Below, piece by piece: positions 41,393 to 50,045 of a stretch of DNA of 64,000 bases. Where the stretch lies: NCBI RefSeq assembly GCF_002869745.1, contig NZ_PNOS01000013.1:40172-104171 (forward strand), read 5' to 3'. The DNA is from Oceaniglobus roseus. Its GTDB lineage: Bacteria; Pseudomonadota; Alphaproteobacteria; Rhodobacterales; Rhodobacteraceae. The notes beneath the pieces were generated by a model, which had not been told where the DNA came from, did no database searches, and worked only from the letters and a program-made list of their open reading frames with translations. Each line of letters starts with the position of its first letter. Positions within the stretch are counted from its first letter, which is position 1. Position numbers and translations under genes: made by a program.

Positions 41393-42687
41393 TACTCGGC
41401 CGCCACCGCGCTGACGCGGGCCCGCTTGTGCTTGATCCGGTCCTCGATCTCGTCGCGGAAATGCCGGATCAGGCCCTGGATCGGCCAGGCGGCGGCGTCG
41501 CCCAGGGCGCAGATCGTGTGCCCTTCGACCTGCTTCGTCACGTCGAGCAGCATGTCGATCTCGGCCGGGTCGGCATCGCCCTTCACCAGCCGGTCCATGA
41601 CCCGCATCATCCAGCCGGTGCCTTCGCGGCAGGGCGTGCACTGGCCGCAGCTCTCGTGCTTGTAGAAGGCCGCGAGGCGCCAGATCGCCTTGATGATGTC
41701 GGTGCTCTGGTCCATCACGATCACCGCCGCGGTGCCAAGGCCCGACTTCTGCTCGCGCAGCCAGTCGAAGTCCATGATCGCCTCTTCCCGCATGATCTTG
41801 CCGGGCAGGCAGGGCACGGACGAGCCGCCGGGAATCACCGCCTTGAGGTTGTCCCAGCCGCCGCGGATGCCGCCGCAATGCTTCTCGATCAACTCCTCGA
41901 AGGAGATCGACATCGCCTCCTCGACGACGCAGGGGTTGTTGACGTGGCCCGAGATGGCGAACAGCTTTGTGCCCGCGTTGTTCGGACGGCCGAAGCCTGC
42001 GAACCACTCGGGGCCGCGGCGCAGGATCGTGGGGACGACGGCGATGGATTCCACGTTGTTCACCGTGGTCGGGCAGCCATAGAGCCCTGCACCGGCGGGA
42101 AACGGCGGCTTCATCCGCGGCATCCCCTTCTTGCCCTCGAGCGACTCGAGCAGCGCGGTCTCTTCCCCGCAGATGTAGGCGCCGGCACCGTGGACCAGGA
42201 ACAGGTCGAAGTCCCAGCCCGAGCCGCAGGCGTTCTTCCCGAGGTAGCCGGCGTCGTAGGCCTCGTCGATGGCGATCTGCAGCGCCTCGCGCTCGCGGAT
42301 GTATTCGCCGCGGATGTAGATGTAGCAGGTATGCGCCTGCATCGCGAAGGAGGCGATCAGCGCCCCCTCGACCAGCGTGTGCGGGTCGTGGCGCATGATC
42401 TCGCGGTCCTTGCAGGTGCCCGGCTCGGATTCGTCGGCGTTGATGACGAGGTAGGCGGGCCGCCCGTCGGATTCCTTCGGCATGAACGACCACTTCAGAC
42501 CCGTGGGGAAGCCCGCGCCGCCGCGTCCCCGCAGCCCGCTCGCCTTCATCTGGTCGATGATCCAGTCACGCCCCTTGCCGAGGATCCCGGCGGTGCCGTC
42601 CCAGTGGCCGCGCGACTCCGCCCCCTTCAGCGAGCGGTCGTGCATGCCGTAGATGTTGGTGAAGATGCGGTCTTCGTCTTTCAGCAT
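41392..42687 (-). CDS. nuoF: NADH-quinone oxidoreductase subunit F
   Basis: NuoF binds NADH and FMN and holds cluster N3; it is the electron entry point of complex I. The 431-residue protein shows the NADH-binding [10 protein letters not shown] (54-63), the FMN-site region [16 protein letters not shown], and the [4Fe-4S] motif [13 protein letters not shown] with a fourth cysteine in [13 protein letters not shown]. Start ATG 42687. The stop overlaps the methyltransferase start by one base. Confidence 0.98.
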   Translation of the reverse strand: MLKDEDRIFTNIYGMHDRSLKGAESRGHWDGTAGILGKGRDWIIDQMKASGLRGRGGAGFPTGLKWSFMPKESDGRPAYLVINADESEPGTCKDREIMRHDPHTLVEGALIASFAMQAHTCYIYIRGEYIREREALQIAIDEAYDAGYLGKNACGSGWDFDLFLVHGAGAYICGEETALLESLEGKKGMPRMKPPFPAGAGLYGCPTTVNNVESIAVVPTILRRGPEWFAGFGRPNNAGTKLFAISGHVNNPCVVEEAMSISFEELIEKHCGGIRGGWDNLKAVIPGGSSVPCLPGKIMREEAIMDFDWLREQKSGLGTAAVIVMDQSTDIIKAIWRLAAFYKHESCGQCTPCREGTGWMMRVMDRLVKGDADPAEIDMLLDVTKQVEGHTICALGDAAAWPIQGLIRHFRDEIEDRIKHKRARVSAVAAE

Positions 42688-42698
42688 AGTCTCTTACC

Positions 42699-42923
42699 TT
42701 ACCTGTCCCGGCGCTTGCGCCAGACCCTGAATGTCACCACCAGTGCCCAGACCATGGCGGCCAGGGCGGCGAAATCGGCGAGGAACGTGAAGCGCACCGG
42801 GATCATGCCCTGTGCCCCGGCGCCCTGGATCAGCAGCCAGCCCAGCATGGTGCCCGCGATCACGAACCCCGCGAGACGCTGCTGGCGGGCCAAGGACCGG
42901 TCCGCGCCGTCATCTTCGCTCAT
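42699..42923 (-). CDS. Two-helix membrane protein, DUF5337-like
   Basis: 74 residues from ATG 42923 (MSEDDGADRSLARQQRLAGF). Two transmembrane helices are predicted: RLAGFVIAGTMLGWLLIQGA and FTFLADFAALAAMVWALVVT, with a basic end FRVWRKRRDR that should face the cytoplasm. The pattern matches, as far as I recall, the DUF5337 family of Rhodobacteraceae; this is not verified. It sits 11 bases upstream of nuoF. A supernumerary or assembly role for complex I is possible. Confidence 0.7.
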   Translation of the reverse strand: MSEDDGADRSLARQQRLAGFVIAGTMLGWLLIQGAGAQGMIPVRFTFLADFAALAAMVWALVVTFRVWRKRRDR

Positions 42924-43016
42924 CTTCCTTCCTCGCGGCCCGCGCGGGGTGGCGTCAGGTCGGATCCGCCCGGGCCGCTGCCTTGGGAAACAGGGCAGCG
43001 GCCTGTGGCGGGACCG

Positions 43017-43781
43017 TCAGTGCACGCCGCCGTCGCCGACCCTTCTCGAAAACTCGGTTTCCTCGCCGGAGGCCAGGACCTTCGCCTGCGACACCCATGC
43101 GTCGCGGCTGACGCGGCCCTTGAACCCTTCGAGGTGATCGTCCACCCAGGCCACCTCGGCCGGGGTCCAGGCGGCGATCTGATCGTAGTGGTAGAAGCCC
43201 ATGGAATGGCACAGCTCTTCCAGCTTCGGCCCGATCCCCTTGATCCGCTTCAGATCGTCCGCGCCGCCCTCGCGCGGGGCGTCCAGCGTCTCGGGCTTCT
43301 TCTCCTCGCCCGGCGCCACGCGGTGCATCTGCGCCTCGGACGAGCTGCCCGTCGCCTCGGGCGTGTCGATCACCGCGGCGGCAGTCGACGCATCGGGGGC
43401 CGGCGCCATCTCGGCCGCGGAACGGCCGGTGTCGGACGAGGGCGACTCGCTCTTCATCTGCGAGGGCGTCACCGTTTCGGTCGCGTGACCGGAATGGCCC
43501 GGATGGCCGCCATGGCCCGAATGGGACGAGGAGGTGGCGGTCGGTGCGGCTACGTTGGGAGCGGGGGCGCGGGTCTGGAGGGCGAGGCTGCGATCCGACG
43601 GCTTGCGGTGGAAGCCGAGGACCAGGACGACCGCCACGGCGATGGCCACGAAGGCCGCCAGGAACAGCGCGGGGGAGAAGTTGTAGTCACCAACCACCAT
43701 GAGCGCCACGAAGGCCACGAACCCCACCGTCCCGGCCAGCGCACCCACCATCAGCATGGTGCCCTGTGTCTGTTTCGACAT
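43017..43781 (-). CDS. Membrane protein with a C-terminal H3TH domain
   Basis: 254 residues from ATG 43781 (MSKQTQGTMLMVGALAGTVG). Two N-terminal transmembrane helices (about 8-30 and 37-57) are followed by a long Ser/Ala/Pro/His-rich linker and, at 174-236, the helix-hairpin-helix module [60 protein letters not shown]. This is the same module as at the ends of NuoE, encoded next to it, and of L21. So it looks like a membrane-tethered copy of the domain. Gene order nuoE, this gene, DUF5337-like, nuoF. Its function is unknown; a scaffold for NuoE or for DNA or RNA at the membrane are both open. Confidence 0.82.
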   Translation of the reverse strand: MSKQTQGTMLMVGALAGTVGFVAFVALMVVGDYNFSPALFLAAFVAIAVAVVLVLGFHRKPSDRSLALQTRAPAPNVAAPTATSSSHSGHGGHPGHSGHATETVTPSQMKSESPSSDTGRSAAEMAPAPDASTAAAVIDTPEATGSSSEAQMHRVAPGEEKKPETLDAPREGGADDLKRIKGIGPKLEELCHSMGFYHYDQIAAWTPAEVAWVDDHLEGFKGRVSRDAWVSQAKVLASGEETEFSRRVGDGGVH

Positions 43782-43855
43782 CACTTCTCTCCCTGTCCCA
43801 ATGATCTGAACGTCATCACGACATAGTATTTAGCGCGGATTGGTCAGCCTGTCTC

Positions 43856-45061
43856 CTATCTCGATGCGAGTCGGCGCGCCTGGGCCACCCAGTCGTCGCG
43901 CACGACGCGGCCCTTGAACCCTTCGAGATTGCGGTCGACCCAGGCGATTTCCGCCGCCGACCAGCCCGCGATCTGGTCGAAGTGGAAGATGCCGAGATCG
44001 TGGAGCACCGACTCGAGCTTCGGCCCCACGCCCTTCAGCTGCTGGAGATCGTCCGCCTGGTCGCCGCGCGCGCCGGGCAGCGGCTCGGGGCGGCGGGTGT
44101 CCTCGTCGGCCAGGTCGGCCGCCGCGCGGGTCTCCTCGGAGCGCTCGGCATGGTCCGCGATCGTCGCGTCGGTCTTGGGCGCAGGCGCGGGATCGTCGGT
44201 GGCGGGGCGGGCCGAGGATTCCTCGGTCGCCTCCTGCTTGGTGACGCCGGTCTCGTCGACGCTGGCATTCGCCGCGGGCTCCGGTCCCTTCGGATGGTCG
44301 CTTTCCTCGCGGATCCGCGCCACTTCGGCGTCGCTGGGCGTGTCCGAGGGGGTCTTCTGCCGCCATGGCGTCACCAGCGGCACCTCGGTGCCGTCGATCC
44401 GCTTGATCGTGTCCTGCAGCCGCACGGCCAGCGCCGCGCTGGAGTTGTGCTCGGGCCGGCCGTCGGCGTGGTCCTTCAGGCTCGTCAGGCCCGACTTCGG
44501 CTCGGAGGCATAGCGGCCGTTCTGCGGGCCCGGCACCGGCACCCTGCCCTCGGCCAGTTCGTCGAGGATCTCCTCGAACCGCTCGGCGGTCAGATCCTCG
44601 TAATAGTCCTTGCCGATCTGCGCCATCGGCGCGTTCGCGCAGGCGCCGAGGCATTCGACCTCTTCCCAGCTGAACCGACCGTCCGCCGACAGGGCATGGG
44701 CCGATTTCGCGATCTTCTTCCGGCAGACCGCAATCAGGTCCTCCGCCCCGCAGATCATGCAGGAGGTGGTGCCGCAGACCTGGATATGGGCAACGGAGCC
44801 AACGGGTTGCAGCTGGAACATGAAGTAGAAGGTCGCGACCTCCAGCACCCGGATATAGGCCATGTCGAGGATCCGCGCGACTTCCTCGATCGCCGGGCGG
44901 CTGAGCCACCCCTCCTGCTCCTGCGCCCGCCACAGCAGCGGGATCACGGCGCTGGCCTGCCGGCCCTCGGGATACTTGGAGATCTGCCCTTCGGCCCAGG
45001 CCATGTTGGCTTCGGTGAAGGCGAAGGAGGCGGGCTGTTCGGCGTGGAGGCGGCGAAGCAT
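43856..45061 (-). CDS. nuoE: NADH-quinone oxidoreductase subunit E with H3TH extension
   Basis: NuoE carries the [2Fe-2S] cluster N1a of complex I. Residues 1-about 180 are the ordinary thioredoxin-like subunit, with cluster ligands Cys96, 101, 137 and 141 ([11 protein letters not shown] and [10 protein letters not shown]). Typical NuoE proteins have 160-240 residues; this one has 401. The extra part is a charged, disordered linker of about 150 residues (about 185-335) and a final module at 336-401: [40 protein letters not shown]. The module is shared with L21 and the neighbouring membrane protein. Start ATG 45061. Electron-transfer function is clear; the role of the extension is not. Confidence 0.96.
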   Translation of the reverse strand: MLRRLHAEQPASFAFTEANMAWAEGQISKYPEGRQASAVIPLLWRAQEQEGWLSRPAIEEVARILDMAYIRVLEVATFYFMFQLQPVGSVAHIQVCGTTSCMICGAEDLIAVCRKKIAKSAHALSADGRFSWEEVECLGACANAPMAQIGKDYYEDLTAERFEEILDELAEGRVPVPGPQNGRYASEPKSGLTSLKDHADGRPEHNSSAALAVRLQDTIKRIDGTEVPLVTPWRQKTPSDTPSDAEVARIREESDHPKGPEPAANASVDETGVTKQEATEESSARPATDDPAPAPKTDATIADHAERSEETRAAADLADEDTRRPEPLPGARGDQADDLQQLKGVGPKLESVLHDLGIFHFDQIAGWSAAEIAWVDRNLEGFKGRVVRDDWVAQARRLASR

Positions 45062-45076
45062 CGTGCGGTCCTCTTG

Positions 45077-45559
45077 TCAGTCGGTCGTGGCGCCGCACAG
45101 GGCGGGCGAAAGGGTGGCGACATGGCCCGAGACCGTCAGGTCCCCGGCGTCGTGAAGCGGATAGACGATGGCGCGCAGCTGCGCATCGCTGAGGTCGAGC
45201 GAAGAGAGCAGTTCCGGCACGTCATCGTTCGAGAAGCTGCAGCCGTTGTCGCGGAAGCGGGCGATCACCTCGTCCCGCGGCGAAGGCACCGGCTTTTCCG
45301 GCGGGCAGAGCGAGATCGGCAGGCTCAGCACCCCCGCCGCGTTCTGGCTGGCGGTGCCGTCGAGCATCAGCTCGGTCAGGGTCGAGCGCACGAACTCGGG
45401 CGTGAAACCCTGCGGAGAGAAGACGTCGGCCACCCGGCCGGGCGCGATGCTGCAATCGTGGGCGGCAAGGACGGTATAAAGCGCCTCGCGGCTCTGCCCC
45501 GCCCCGGCCATGGCGGGCAGCAGCAGAAGCAGCGTTGCAGCGGAGAGGGATCGTCTCAC
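45077..45559 (-). CDS. Secreted protein of unknown function between nuoD and nuoE
   Basis: 160 residues from GTG 45559, which overlaps the nuoD stop in a GTGA junction. A signal peptide ([20 protein letters not shown]) is clear, so the product goes to the periplasm. The mature part reads [60 protein letters not shown] and ends [12 protein letters not shown]. Four cysteines could form two disulfides. Two halves look alike (AHDCSI...[12 protein letters not shown] and DNGCSF...[13 protein letters not shown]), so it may be an internal duplication of a small helical unit. No family recognised. Tight coupling to nuoD suggests the same stoichiometry control as the complex. Confidence 0.72.
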   Translation of the reverse strand: MRRSLSAATLLLLLPAMAGAGQSREALYTVLAAHDCSIAPGRVADVFSPQGFTPEFVRSTLTELMLDGTASQNAAGVLSLPISLCPPEKPVPSPRDEVIARFRDNGCSFSNDDVPELLSSLDLSDAQLRAIVYPLHDAGDLTVSGHVATLSPALCGATTD

Positions 45560-46767
45560 CTGTCGATCTCTCCGAACACCACGTCCATCGTGCCGATGAT
45601 CGCCGCCACGTCGGCCAGCTGGTGGCCCGAGGCGACGTGGTCCATCGCCTGGAGGTGCAGGAAGCCCGGCGCGCGCAGCTTGGCGCGGTAGGGACGGTTC
45701 GTTCCGTCGGCCACGAGGTACACGCCGAACTCGCCCTTCGGCGCCTCGACCGCGGCATAGACCTCGCCCTCGGGAACGTGGAAGCCCTCGGTGTAGAGCT
45801 TGAAGTGGTGGATCAGCGCTTCCATCGAGGTCTTCATGTCGATGCGCGTCGGCGGCGAGATCTTGCCGCGGGTCATCACCGGGCCCTTCTCGTGGCGCAG
45901 CTTCTCGCAGGCCTGCTTGATGATCTTCACCGATTCGCGCATCTCCTGCATCCGCACCAGATAACGGTCGTAGCAGTCGCCGTTCTTGCCCACCGGGATG
46001 CCGAACTCGAACTCGTCGTAGCACTCGTAAGGTTGCGCACGGCGCAGGTCCCAGGCCATGCCCGATCCGCGCACCATCACGCCGGAGAAGCCCCAGTCCA
46101 GCGCCTCCTGCTCGGTCACCACGCCGATGTCGGCGTTCCTCTGCTTGAAGATGCGGTTCTCGGTCAGGAGGCCGTCGATGTCGTCCATCACGCTGCCGAA
46201 GGCGTCGGCCCAGTCGTCGATGTCCTCGATCAGCTGCGGCGGCAGGTCCTGGTGGACGCCGCCCGGGCGGAAATAGGCCGAGTGGAGCCGCGCGCCGCAG
46301 GCCCGCTCGTAGAAGACCATCAGCTTCTCGCGCTCCTCGAAGCCCCAGAGCGGCGGCGTCAGCGCGCCGACGTCCATGGCCTGGGTCGTCACGTTCAGCA
46401 GGTGGTTCAGGATCCGGCCGATCTCGCAGTACAGCACCCGGATCAGCGAGGCGCGGCGCGGCACGGGGGTGTTCGTCAGCTTCTCGATCGCGAGGCACCA
46501 GGCATGTTCCTGGTTCATCGGCGAGACGTAGTCGAGCCGGTCGAAGTACGGCAGGTTCTGGAGATAGGTCCGGCTCTCCATCAGCTTCTCGGTCCCGCGG
46601 TGCAGGAGACCGATGTGCGGATCGCAGCGCTCCACGATCTCGCCGTCGAGCTCCAGCACCAGCCGCAGCACGCCGTGGGCCGCCGGGTGCTGGGGGCCGA
46701 AGTTCAGGTTGAAGTTGCGGATCTTTTGTTCGCCGGTCTGGGCGTCGTCGAATTGTCCGTCTTTCAT
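45556..46767 (-). CDS. nuoD: NADH-quinone oxidoreductase subunit D
   Basis: NuoD (49-kDa subunit homologue) forms the quinone-reduction site with NuoB and NuoH. The 403-residue protein starts at ATG 46767 ([20 protein letters not shown]) with GGAGGTCTGAT before it. [20 protein letters not shown] is the conserved N-terminal loop that holds the quinone-binding His, followed by [20 protein letters not shown] and [20 protein letters not shown]. It is separate from nuoC here, as in Rhodobacter and unlike the nuoCD fusion of E. coli. Confidence 0.97.
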   Translation of the reverse strand: MKDGQFDDAQTGEQKIRNFNLNFGPQHPAAHGVLRLVLELDGEIVERCDPHIGLLHRGTEKLMESRTYLQNLPYFDRLDYVSPMNQEHAWCLAIEKLTNTPVPRRASLIRVLYCEIGRILNHLLNVTTQAMDVGALTPPLWGFEEREKLMVFYERACGARLHSAYFRPGGVHQDLPPQLIEDIDDWADAFGSVMDDIDGLLTENRIFKQRNADIGVVTEQEALDWGFSGVMVRGSGMAWDLRRAQPYECYDEFEFGIPVGKNGDCYDRYLVRMQEMRESVKIIKQACEKLRHEKGPVMTRGKISPPTRIDMKTSMEALIHHFKLYTEGFHVPEGEVYAAVEAPKGEFGVYLVADGTNRPYRAKLRAPGFLHLQAMDHVASGHQLADVAAIIGTMDVVFGEIDR

Positions 46768-46781
46768 ATCAGACCTCCAGG

Positions 46782-47663
46782 TCAGACCCTTGCCATGTTC
46801 GCCAGCCACGCCTCGGGCAGGCTGCGGCCCATGGTGCGGGCCACGAAATCGTATTGCGGCGCCAGCCACGCTGCCGCCTTGTCGCGCAATGGCCCCGGCA
46901 TGTCCAGCGCCCCTCCGGCATGGACGCGGCGCGCCGTGTCGCCCTCGACCGGGGCGATGCCGAGGAAGGCGCAAAGCCGCGTCATCCCGCCGCCGCCGAA
47001 GATGTCCTCGTAGAACAGCACCAGCAGCTTCTCGGGCGCCACGGCGGTGCGAAGCCTGGTCAGCGCGGCGCGATAGTCGCCGCGGTTCCCGATCTCGGTC
47101 TCTTCGCCGCGCAGCGTGCGATTGAGGATATTCCTCGCGCGTTTCGGGTCAACCGTGCCGTCCGGGCCGCGTCGTGCGGCAATCATGCGCACGTGGGACC
47201 AGAGCCGCGCCACCGGATCGCGCATCAGGTAGACGAATCGCACGTCGTCCGTGAGAGCCGCCATCGCCCGCAGCCGCTCTTCCGGGAGCAGCGCATAGGC
47301 CGGGGTCACGTCGCCCACCACCCGCGCGCCTTCGGCCCCCGCGGTGAGATAGCCGAGATAGGCTGCCGGATCCTCGCCCTCGCGCTCCAGCACGGCAAGC
47401 CAGTCGTGGCGGTCCTTCAGCCGTTCGGCCAGCGCGGGCAGCTTCGTCGCCGGTGCCGTTTCAATCCGCGCGGCCAGCTGGTCGCAACTTGCGCGGATCT
47501 CGCGGATCTGCCCGGCCCGCCTGCCGAGGTCGAGCGCGTCGAAATAGTGCAACTCCTTGACCGAGCGCAGGTGGCACTCGGGGTGGCCGGCCAGCGTCTC
47601 GTGCAGCCAGGAGGTGCCCGACTTGGTCGCGCCCACGGCCAGGAGGAGGACGGGTGCGCCCAC
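46782..47663 (-). CDS. Sulfotransferase family protein in the nuo operon
   Basis: A PAPS-dependent sulfotransferase-like protein of 293 residues. The start chosen is GTG 47663, preceded by GAGGGG; an ATG at 47750 would overlap nuoC by 53 bases. The PAPS-binding P-loop is [16 protein letters not shown] (10-25) and the 3'-phosphate loop is [19 protein letters not shown]. Other family motifs are VKELHYFD and [11 protein letters not shown]. It is encoded between nuoC and nuoD, 34 bases after nuoC, in the middle of the complex I operon. Such enzymes sulfate carbohydrates, lipids or proteins; the target is unknown. Whether it has anything to do with complex I is open; it could be a stable insertion of a surface-polysaccharide gene. 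Confidence 0.83.
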   Translation of the reverse strand: MGAPVLLLAVGATKSGTSWLHETLAGHPECHLRSVKELHYFDALDLGRRAGQIREIRASCDQLAARIETAPATKLPALAERLKDRHDWLAVLEREGEDPAAYLGYLTAGAEGARVVGDVTPAYALLPEERLRAMAALTDDVRFVYLMRDPVARLWSHVRMIAARRGPDGTVDPKRARNILNRTLRGEETEIGNRGDYRAALTRLRTAVAPEKLLVLFYEDIFGGGGMTRLCAFLGIAPVEGDTARRVHAGGALDMPGPLRDKAAAWLAPQYDFVARTMGRSLPEAWLANMARV

Positions 47664-47697
47664 CCTGCCCCTCAGCGCCCCGCGCCCGCCGTCCGGT

Positions 47698-48312
47698 TCA
47701 CTTCGCGGCCTCTTTCGCCTTGTCGTCGCCGGGCAGGATGTAGTCGGCACCTTCCCAGGGGCTCATGAAGTCGAACTGGCGGTATTCCTGCACCAGGTTG
47801 ACCGGTTCGTAGACGACCCGCTTCTCGGCCTCGTCCCAGCGAACCTCGGTATAACCGGTGGTCGGGAAGTCCTTCCGCAGCGGATGGCCGCGGAAGCCGT
47901 AGTCGGTCAGGAGGCGGCGCAGGTCCGGGTGGCCGGTGAAGAGGATGCCGAACATGTCGAACACCTCGCGCTCGAACCAGTTGGCCGAGGGGTGGACCGA
48001 GATGATCGAGGGGATCATGTCCTCTTCCCGGGCCGCGACCTTCAGGCGGATCCGCTGGTTCTGGTACATCGACAGGAAGTGATAGACGACGTCGAACCGC
48101 GCCTCGCGCGCCGGGTAGTCGACGGCGGTGATGTCCACCAGCGTCGAGAACCGGCAGGTGCGGTCGGTCTTCAGGAACTCGGTCAGCGACACCAGCGAGG
48201 ACGGCGCGATCTCCATCGTCAGCTCGCCCCGCGTCACCGCCCAGGAGATCACGCAGTCGGGCCGCTTGGCTTCGATGTGGGCGCCGAGTTCGTTCAGGGC
48301 GGCTTCGGACAT
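47698..48312 (-). CDS. nuoC: NADH-quinone oxidoreductase subunit C
   Basis: NuoC (30-kDa homologue) binds NuoD and NuoB in the peripheral arm. The 204-residue protein has the expected [20 protein letters not shown] and [20 protein letters not shown] signatures, then [20 protein letters not shown]. The start ATG 48312 follows AGGAGCGTCAGA and is 11 bases after nuoB. The lysine-rich end ([11 protein letters not shown]) is short. Confidence 0.97.
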   Translation of the reverse strand: MSEAALNELGAHIEAKRPDCVISWAVTRGELTMEIAPSSLVSLTEFLKTDRTCRFSTLVDITAVDYPAREARFDVVYHFLSMYQNQRIRLKVAAREEDMIPSIISVHPSANWFEREVFDMFGILFTGHPDLRRLLTDYGFRGHPLRKDFPTTGYTEVRWDEAEKRVVYEPVNLVQEYRQFDFMSPWEGADYILPGDDKAKEAAK

Positions 48313-48323
48313 TCTGACGCTCC

Positions 48324-48854
48324 TTAGCGGGTGATGGTGCCGGTGCGGCGGATCTTCCGCTGCAACTGGAGGATGCCATAAAGCAGCGCCTCGGCGGTCG
48401 GGGGGCAGCCCGGGACGTAGATGTCGACCGGCACGATCCGGTCGCAGCCGCGCACCACGGAATAGCTGTAGTGATAGTAGCCGCCGCCGTTCGCGCAGGA
48501 GCCCATGGAGATGACGTACCGCGGCTCGGGCATCTGGTCGTAGACCTTGCGCAGCGCCGGGGCCATCTTGTTGGTCAGCGTGCCCGCCACGATCATCACG
48601 TCGGACTGGCGCGGAGAGGCGCGGGGCGCGACGCCGAAGCGTTCGGCATCGTAGCGCGGCATCGAGGTGTGCATCATCTCGACCGCGCAGCAGGCCAGCC
48701 CGAAGGTCATCCAGTGCAGCGAGCCGGTGCGCGCCCAGTTGATGATGTCGTCGGTCGAGGTCAGCAGGAAGCCCTTGTCGGTCAGGTCCCGGTTCAGGTC
48801 CTGCACCGTGACCTCGCGGTCGACCCCGGCGGTATTGGTGCCCGTCATTGCCAT
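48324..48854 (-). CDS. nuoB: NADH-quinone oxidoreductase subunit B
   Basis: NuoB holds cluster N2, the last electron carrier before quinone. The 176-residue protein has the four ligands Cys55, Cys56 ([12 protein letters not shown]), Cys120 ([12 protein letters not shown]) and Cys150 ([12 protein letters not shown]). Two starts are possible: ATG 48854, seven bases after AAAGGAG and overlapping nuoA by 10 bases, or ATG 48848, overlapping by 4. The first is used because of the ribosome-site spacing. Confidence 0.97.
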   Translation of the reverse strand: MAMTGTNTAGVDREVTVQDLNRDLTDKGFLLTSTDDIINWARTGSLHWMTFGLACCAVEMMHTSMPRYDAERFGVAPRASPRQSDVMIVAGTLTNKMAPALRKVYDQMPEPRYVISMGSCANGGGYYHYSYSVVRGCDRIVPVDIYVPGCPPTAEALLYGILQLQRKIRRTGTITR

Positions 48855-49210
48855 TCGAGGGCTCCTTTCTTCCATTCGTAGGCGAAGCCGACCGTCAGCA
48901 CGCCGAGGAACACCATCATCGACCAGAACCCGACATCGCCAAGGTCCTTGAACGCGACGGCCCAGGGGAACAGGAAGGCGATCTCGAGATCGAAGATGAT
49001 GAACAGGATCGAGACGAGGTAGAAGCGCACGTCGAACTTCATCCGCGCGTCGTCGAAGGCGTTGAAGCCGCATTCGTAGGCCGACACCTTCTCGGGGTCG
49101 GGGTTCCGGACGGCCACCACGGCGGCGGCTAGGATCAGGATCAGCCCCAGGCCGATGGCCATGCCCAGGAATATCAGGATGGGGAGGTATTCTCTCAGAA
49201 ATCCGTCCAC
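48845..49210 (-). CDS. nuoA: NADH-quinone oxidoreductase subunit A
   Basis: NuoA (ND3 homologue) is a three-helix membrane subunit at the junction of the two arms. The 121-residue protein starts at GTG 49210, nine bases after GAAGGAG. The loop between helices 1 and 2 carries the conserved [20 protein letters not shown], with the cysteine that marks active/deactive transition in mitochondria, and then [20 protein letters not shown]. It is the first gene of the operon and follows a promoter at 49264-49292. Confidence 0.96.
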   Translation of the reverse strand: MDGFLREYLPILIFLGMAIGLGLILILAAAVVAVRNPDPEKVSAYECGFNAFDDARMKFDVRFYLVSILFIIFDLEIAFLFPWAVAFKDLGDVGFWSMMVFLGVLTVGFAYEWKKGALEWQ

Positions 49211-49263
49211 GGTCAGCGGCTCCTTCGTGCGGGTCCGTCTGCACGGACGCTCGGCTTCTGGTC

Positions 49264-49292
49264 TATCTACGCACCGGGCCCGACAGGGTCAA
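49264..49292 (-). promoter_or_regulatory. Probable promoter of the nuo operon
   Basis: On the minus strand TTGACC (49287-49292) and TAGATA (49264-49269) are separated by exactly 17 bases. Transcription would begin near 49257, leaving about 47 bases before the nuoA GTG. The gst gene ends 16 bases upstream of the -35 box in the same direction, with no terminator seen between, so some readthrough from gst is possible. Confidence 0.65.
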
Positions 49293-49308
49293 CCGAGGCG
49301 GATGAGGC

Positions 49309-49977
49309 TTATTGTCCGGGGATCGGGTAGAACGCCCGCTCGTACAGCAGCTCGGCCCCCTCGGGCGGCAGGGCGCCCTGGAAGGCGGGCCGCTCGGTGA
49401 TGCGCTGGTACCATTCGGCCACCGCCGGAAACGCGTCGAGCGAGGCGAAGTGGCGCGCCATGTAGACGGCCTGCCCCACGCAGATGTCCGCCGCCGAGAA
49501 GCCGCTGGTCAGCAGGTAGTCGCGGTTCTCGACCGGGGTCGAAAGCCGCCCCTCGATCGCGGCATAGCACTTCTTCAGCCGCGCCGCCTCGAGCTTCATC
49601 ACCGTGGGCGAGCGCATGTGATCCTCGTAGAGCATGATGTGCTGCTGGGTCAGGCTGGCGGTGTGCTGGCTGATGGTCTCGGCGAAGTGCAGCCAGACCA
49701 GGTAATCGGGACGCTCGATCTCGCCCTGGATGCGGCCGAGCTCGCGCTCGGGGAACCTCTCGCACAGCACCTCGACGATGGCGCCGCTCTCCCACAGCGT
49801 CTCGCCGTTCATCTCCAGCGCGGGGACGCGGCCTGCCGGGCTGCGGGTCAGGAATTCCTCGGATCTCAGCGACTTGTCGAAGGGGTGCACGCGCAGCGAA
49901 AATTCGATGTCGAGCTCGTTCAGAAGCCACAGGACGCGCATCGAGCGGGTCTGGTGGCAGTGGTGCAGCGTTATCAT
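49309..49977 (-). CDS. Glutathione S-transferase
   Basis: A cytosolic GST-like protein of 222 residues. The N-terminal thioredoxin-like domain starts MITLHHCHQTRSMRVLWLLN, with Ser12 as the likely glutathione-activating residue, and has RSPAGRVPALEMNGETLWES with the cis-Pro and ESGAIVEVLCERFP for glutathione binding. The all-helical C-terminal domain follows (FSAADICVGQAVYMARHFAS holds the N-capping motif). The substrate is unknown. It lies just upstream of nuo in the same direction but has its own upstream region. Confidence 0.9.
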   Translation of the reverse strand: MITLHHCHQTRSMRVLWLLNELDIEFSLRVHPFDKSLRSEEFLTRSPAGRVPALEMNGETLWESGAIVEVLCERFPERELGRIQGEIERPDYLVWLHFAETISQHTASLTQQHIMLYEDHMRSPTVMKLEAARLKKCYAAIEGRLSTPVENRDYLLTSGFSAADICVGQAVYMARHFASLDAFPAVAEWYQRITERPAFQGALPPEGAELLYERAFYPIPGQ

Positions 49978-50045
49978 GGGACGCCTTTACCTGCTTTGGT
50001 GCGGGAAGGATAGCGCAAGGCGGTCCTTTTGCAATCGCAGCATCC

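Noticed and set aside
41393..42493. An N-terminal extension of the methyltransferase into nuoF
   Set aside because: The extension is an out-of-frame reading of nuoF. The GTG at 41392, overlapping the nuoF stop, gives a normal domain start.
43782..43855. Internal promoter between nuoE and the H3TH membrane protein gene
   Set aside because: The 74-base gap is AT-richer (TAAATACTATG on the minus strand), but no -35 box at a proper spacing is seen, so it was not listed as a promoter.
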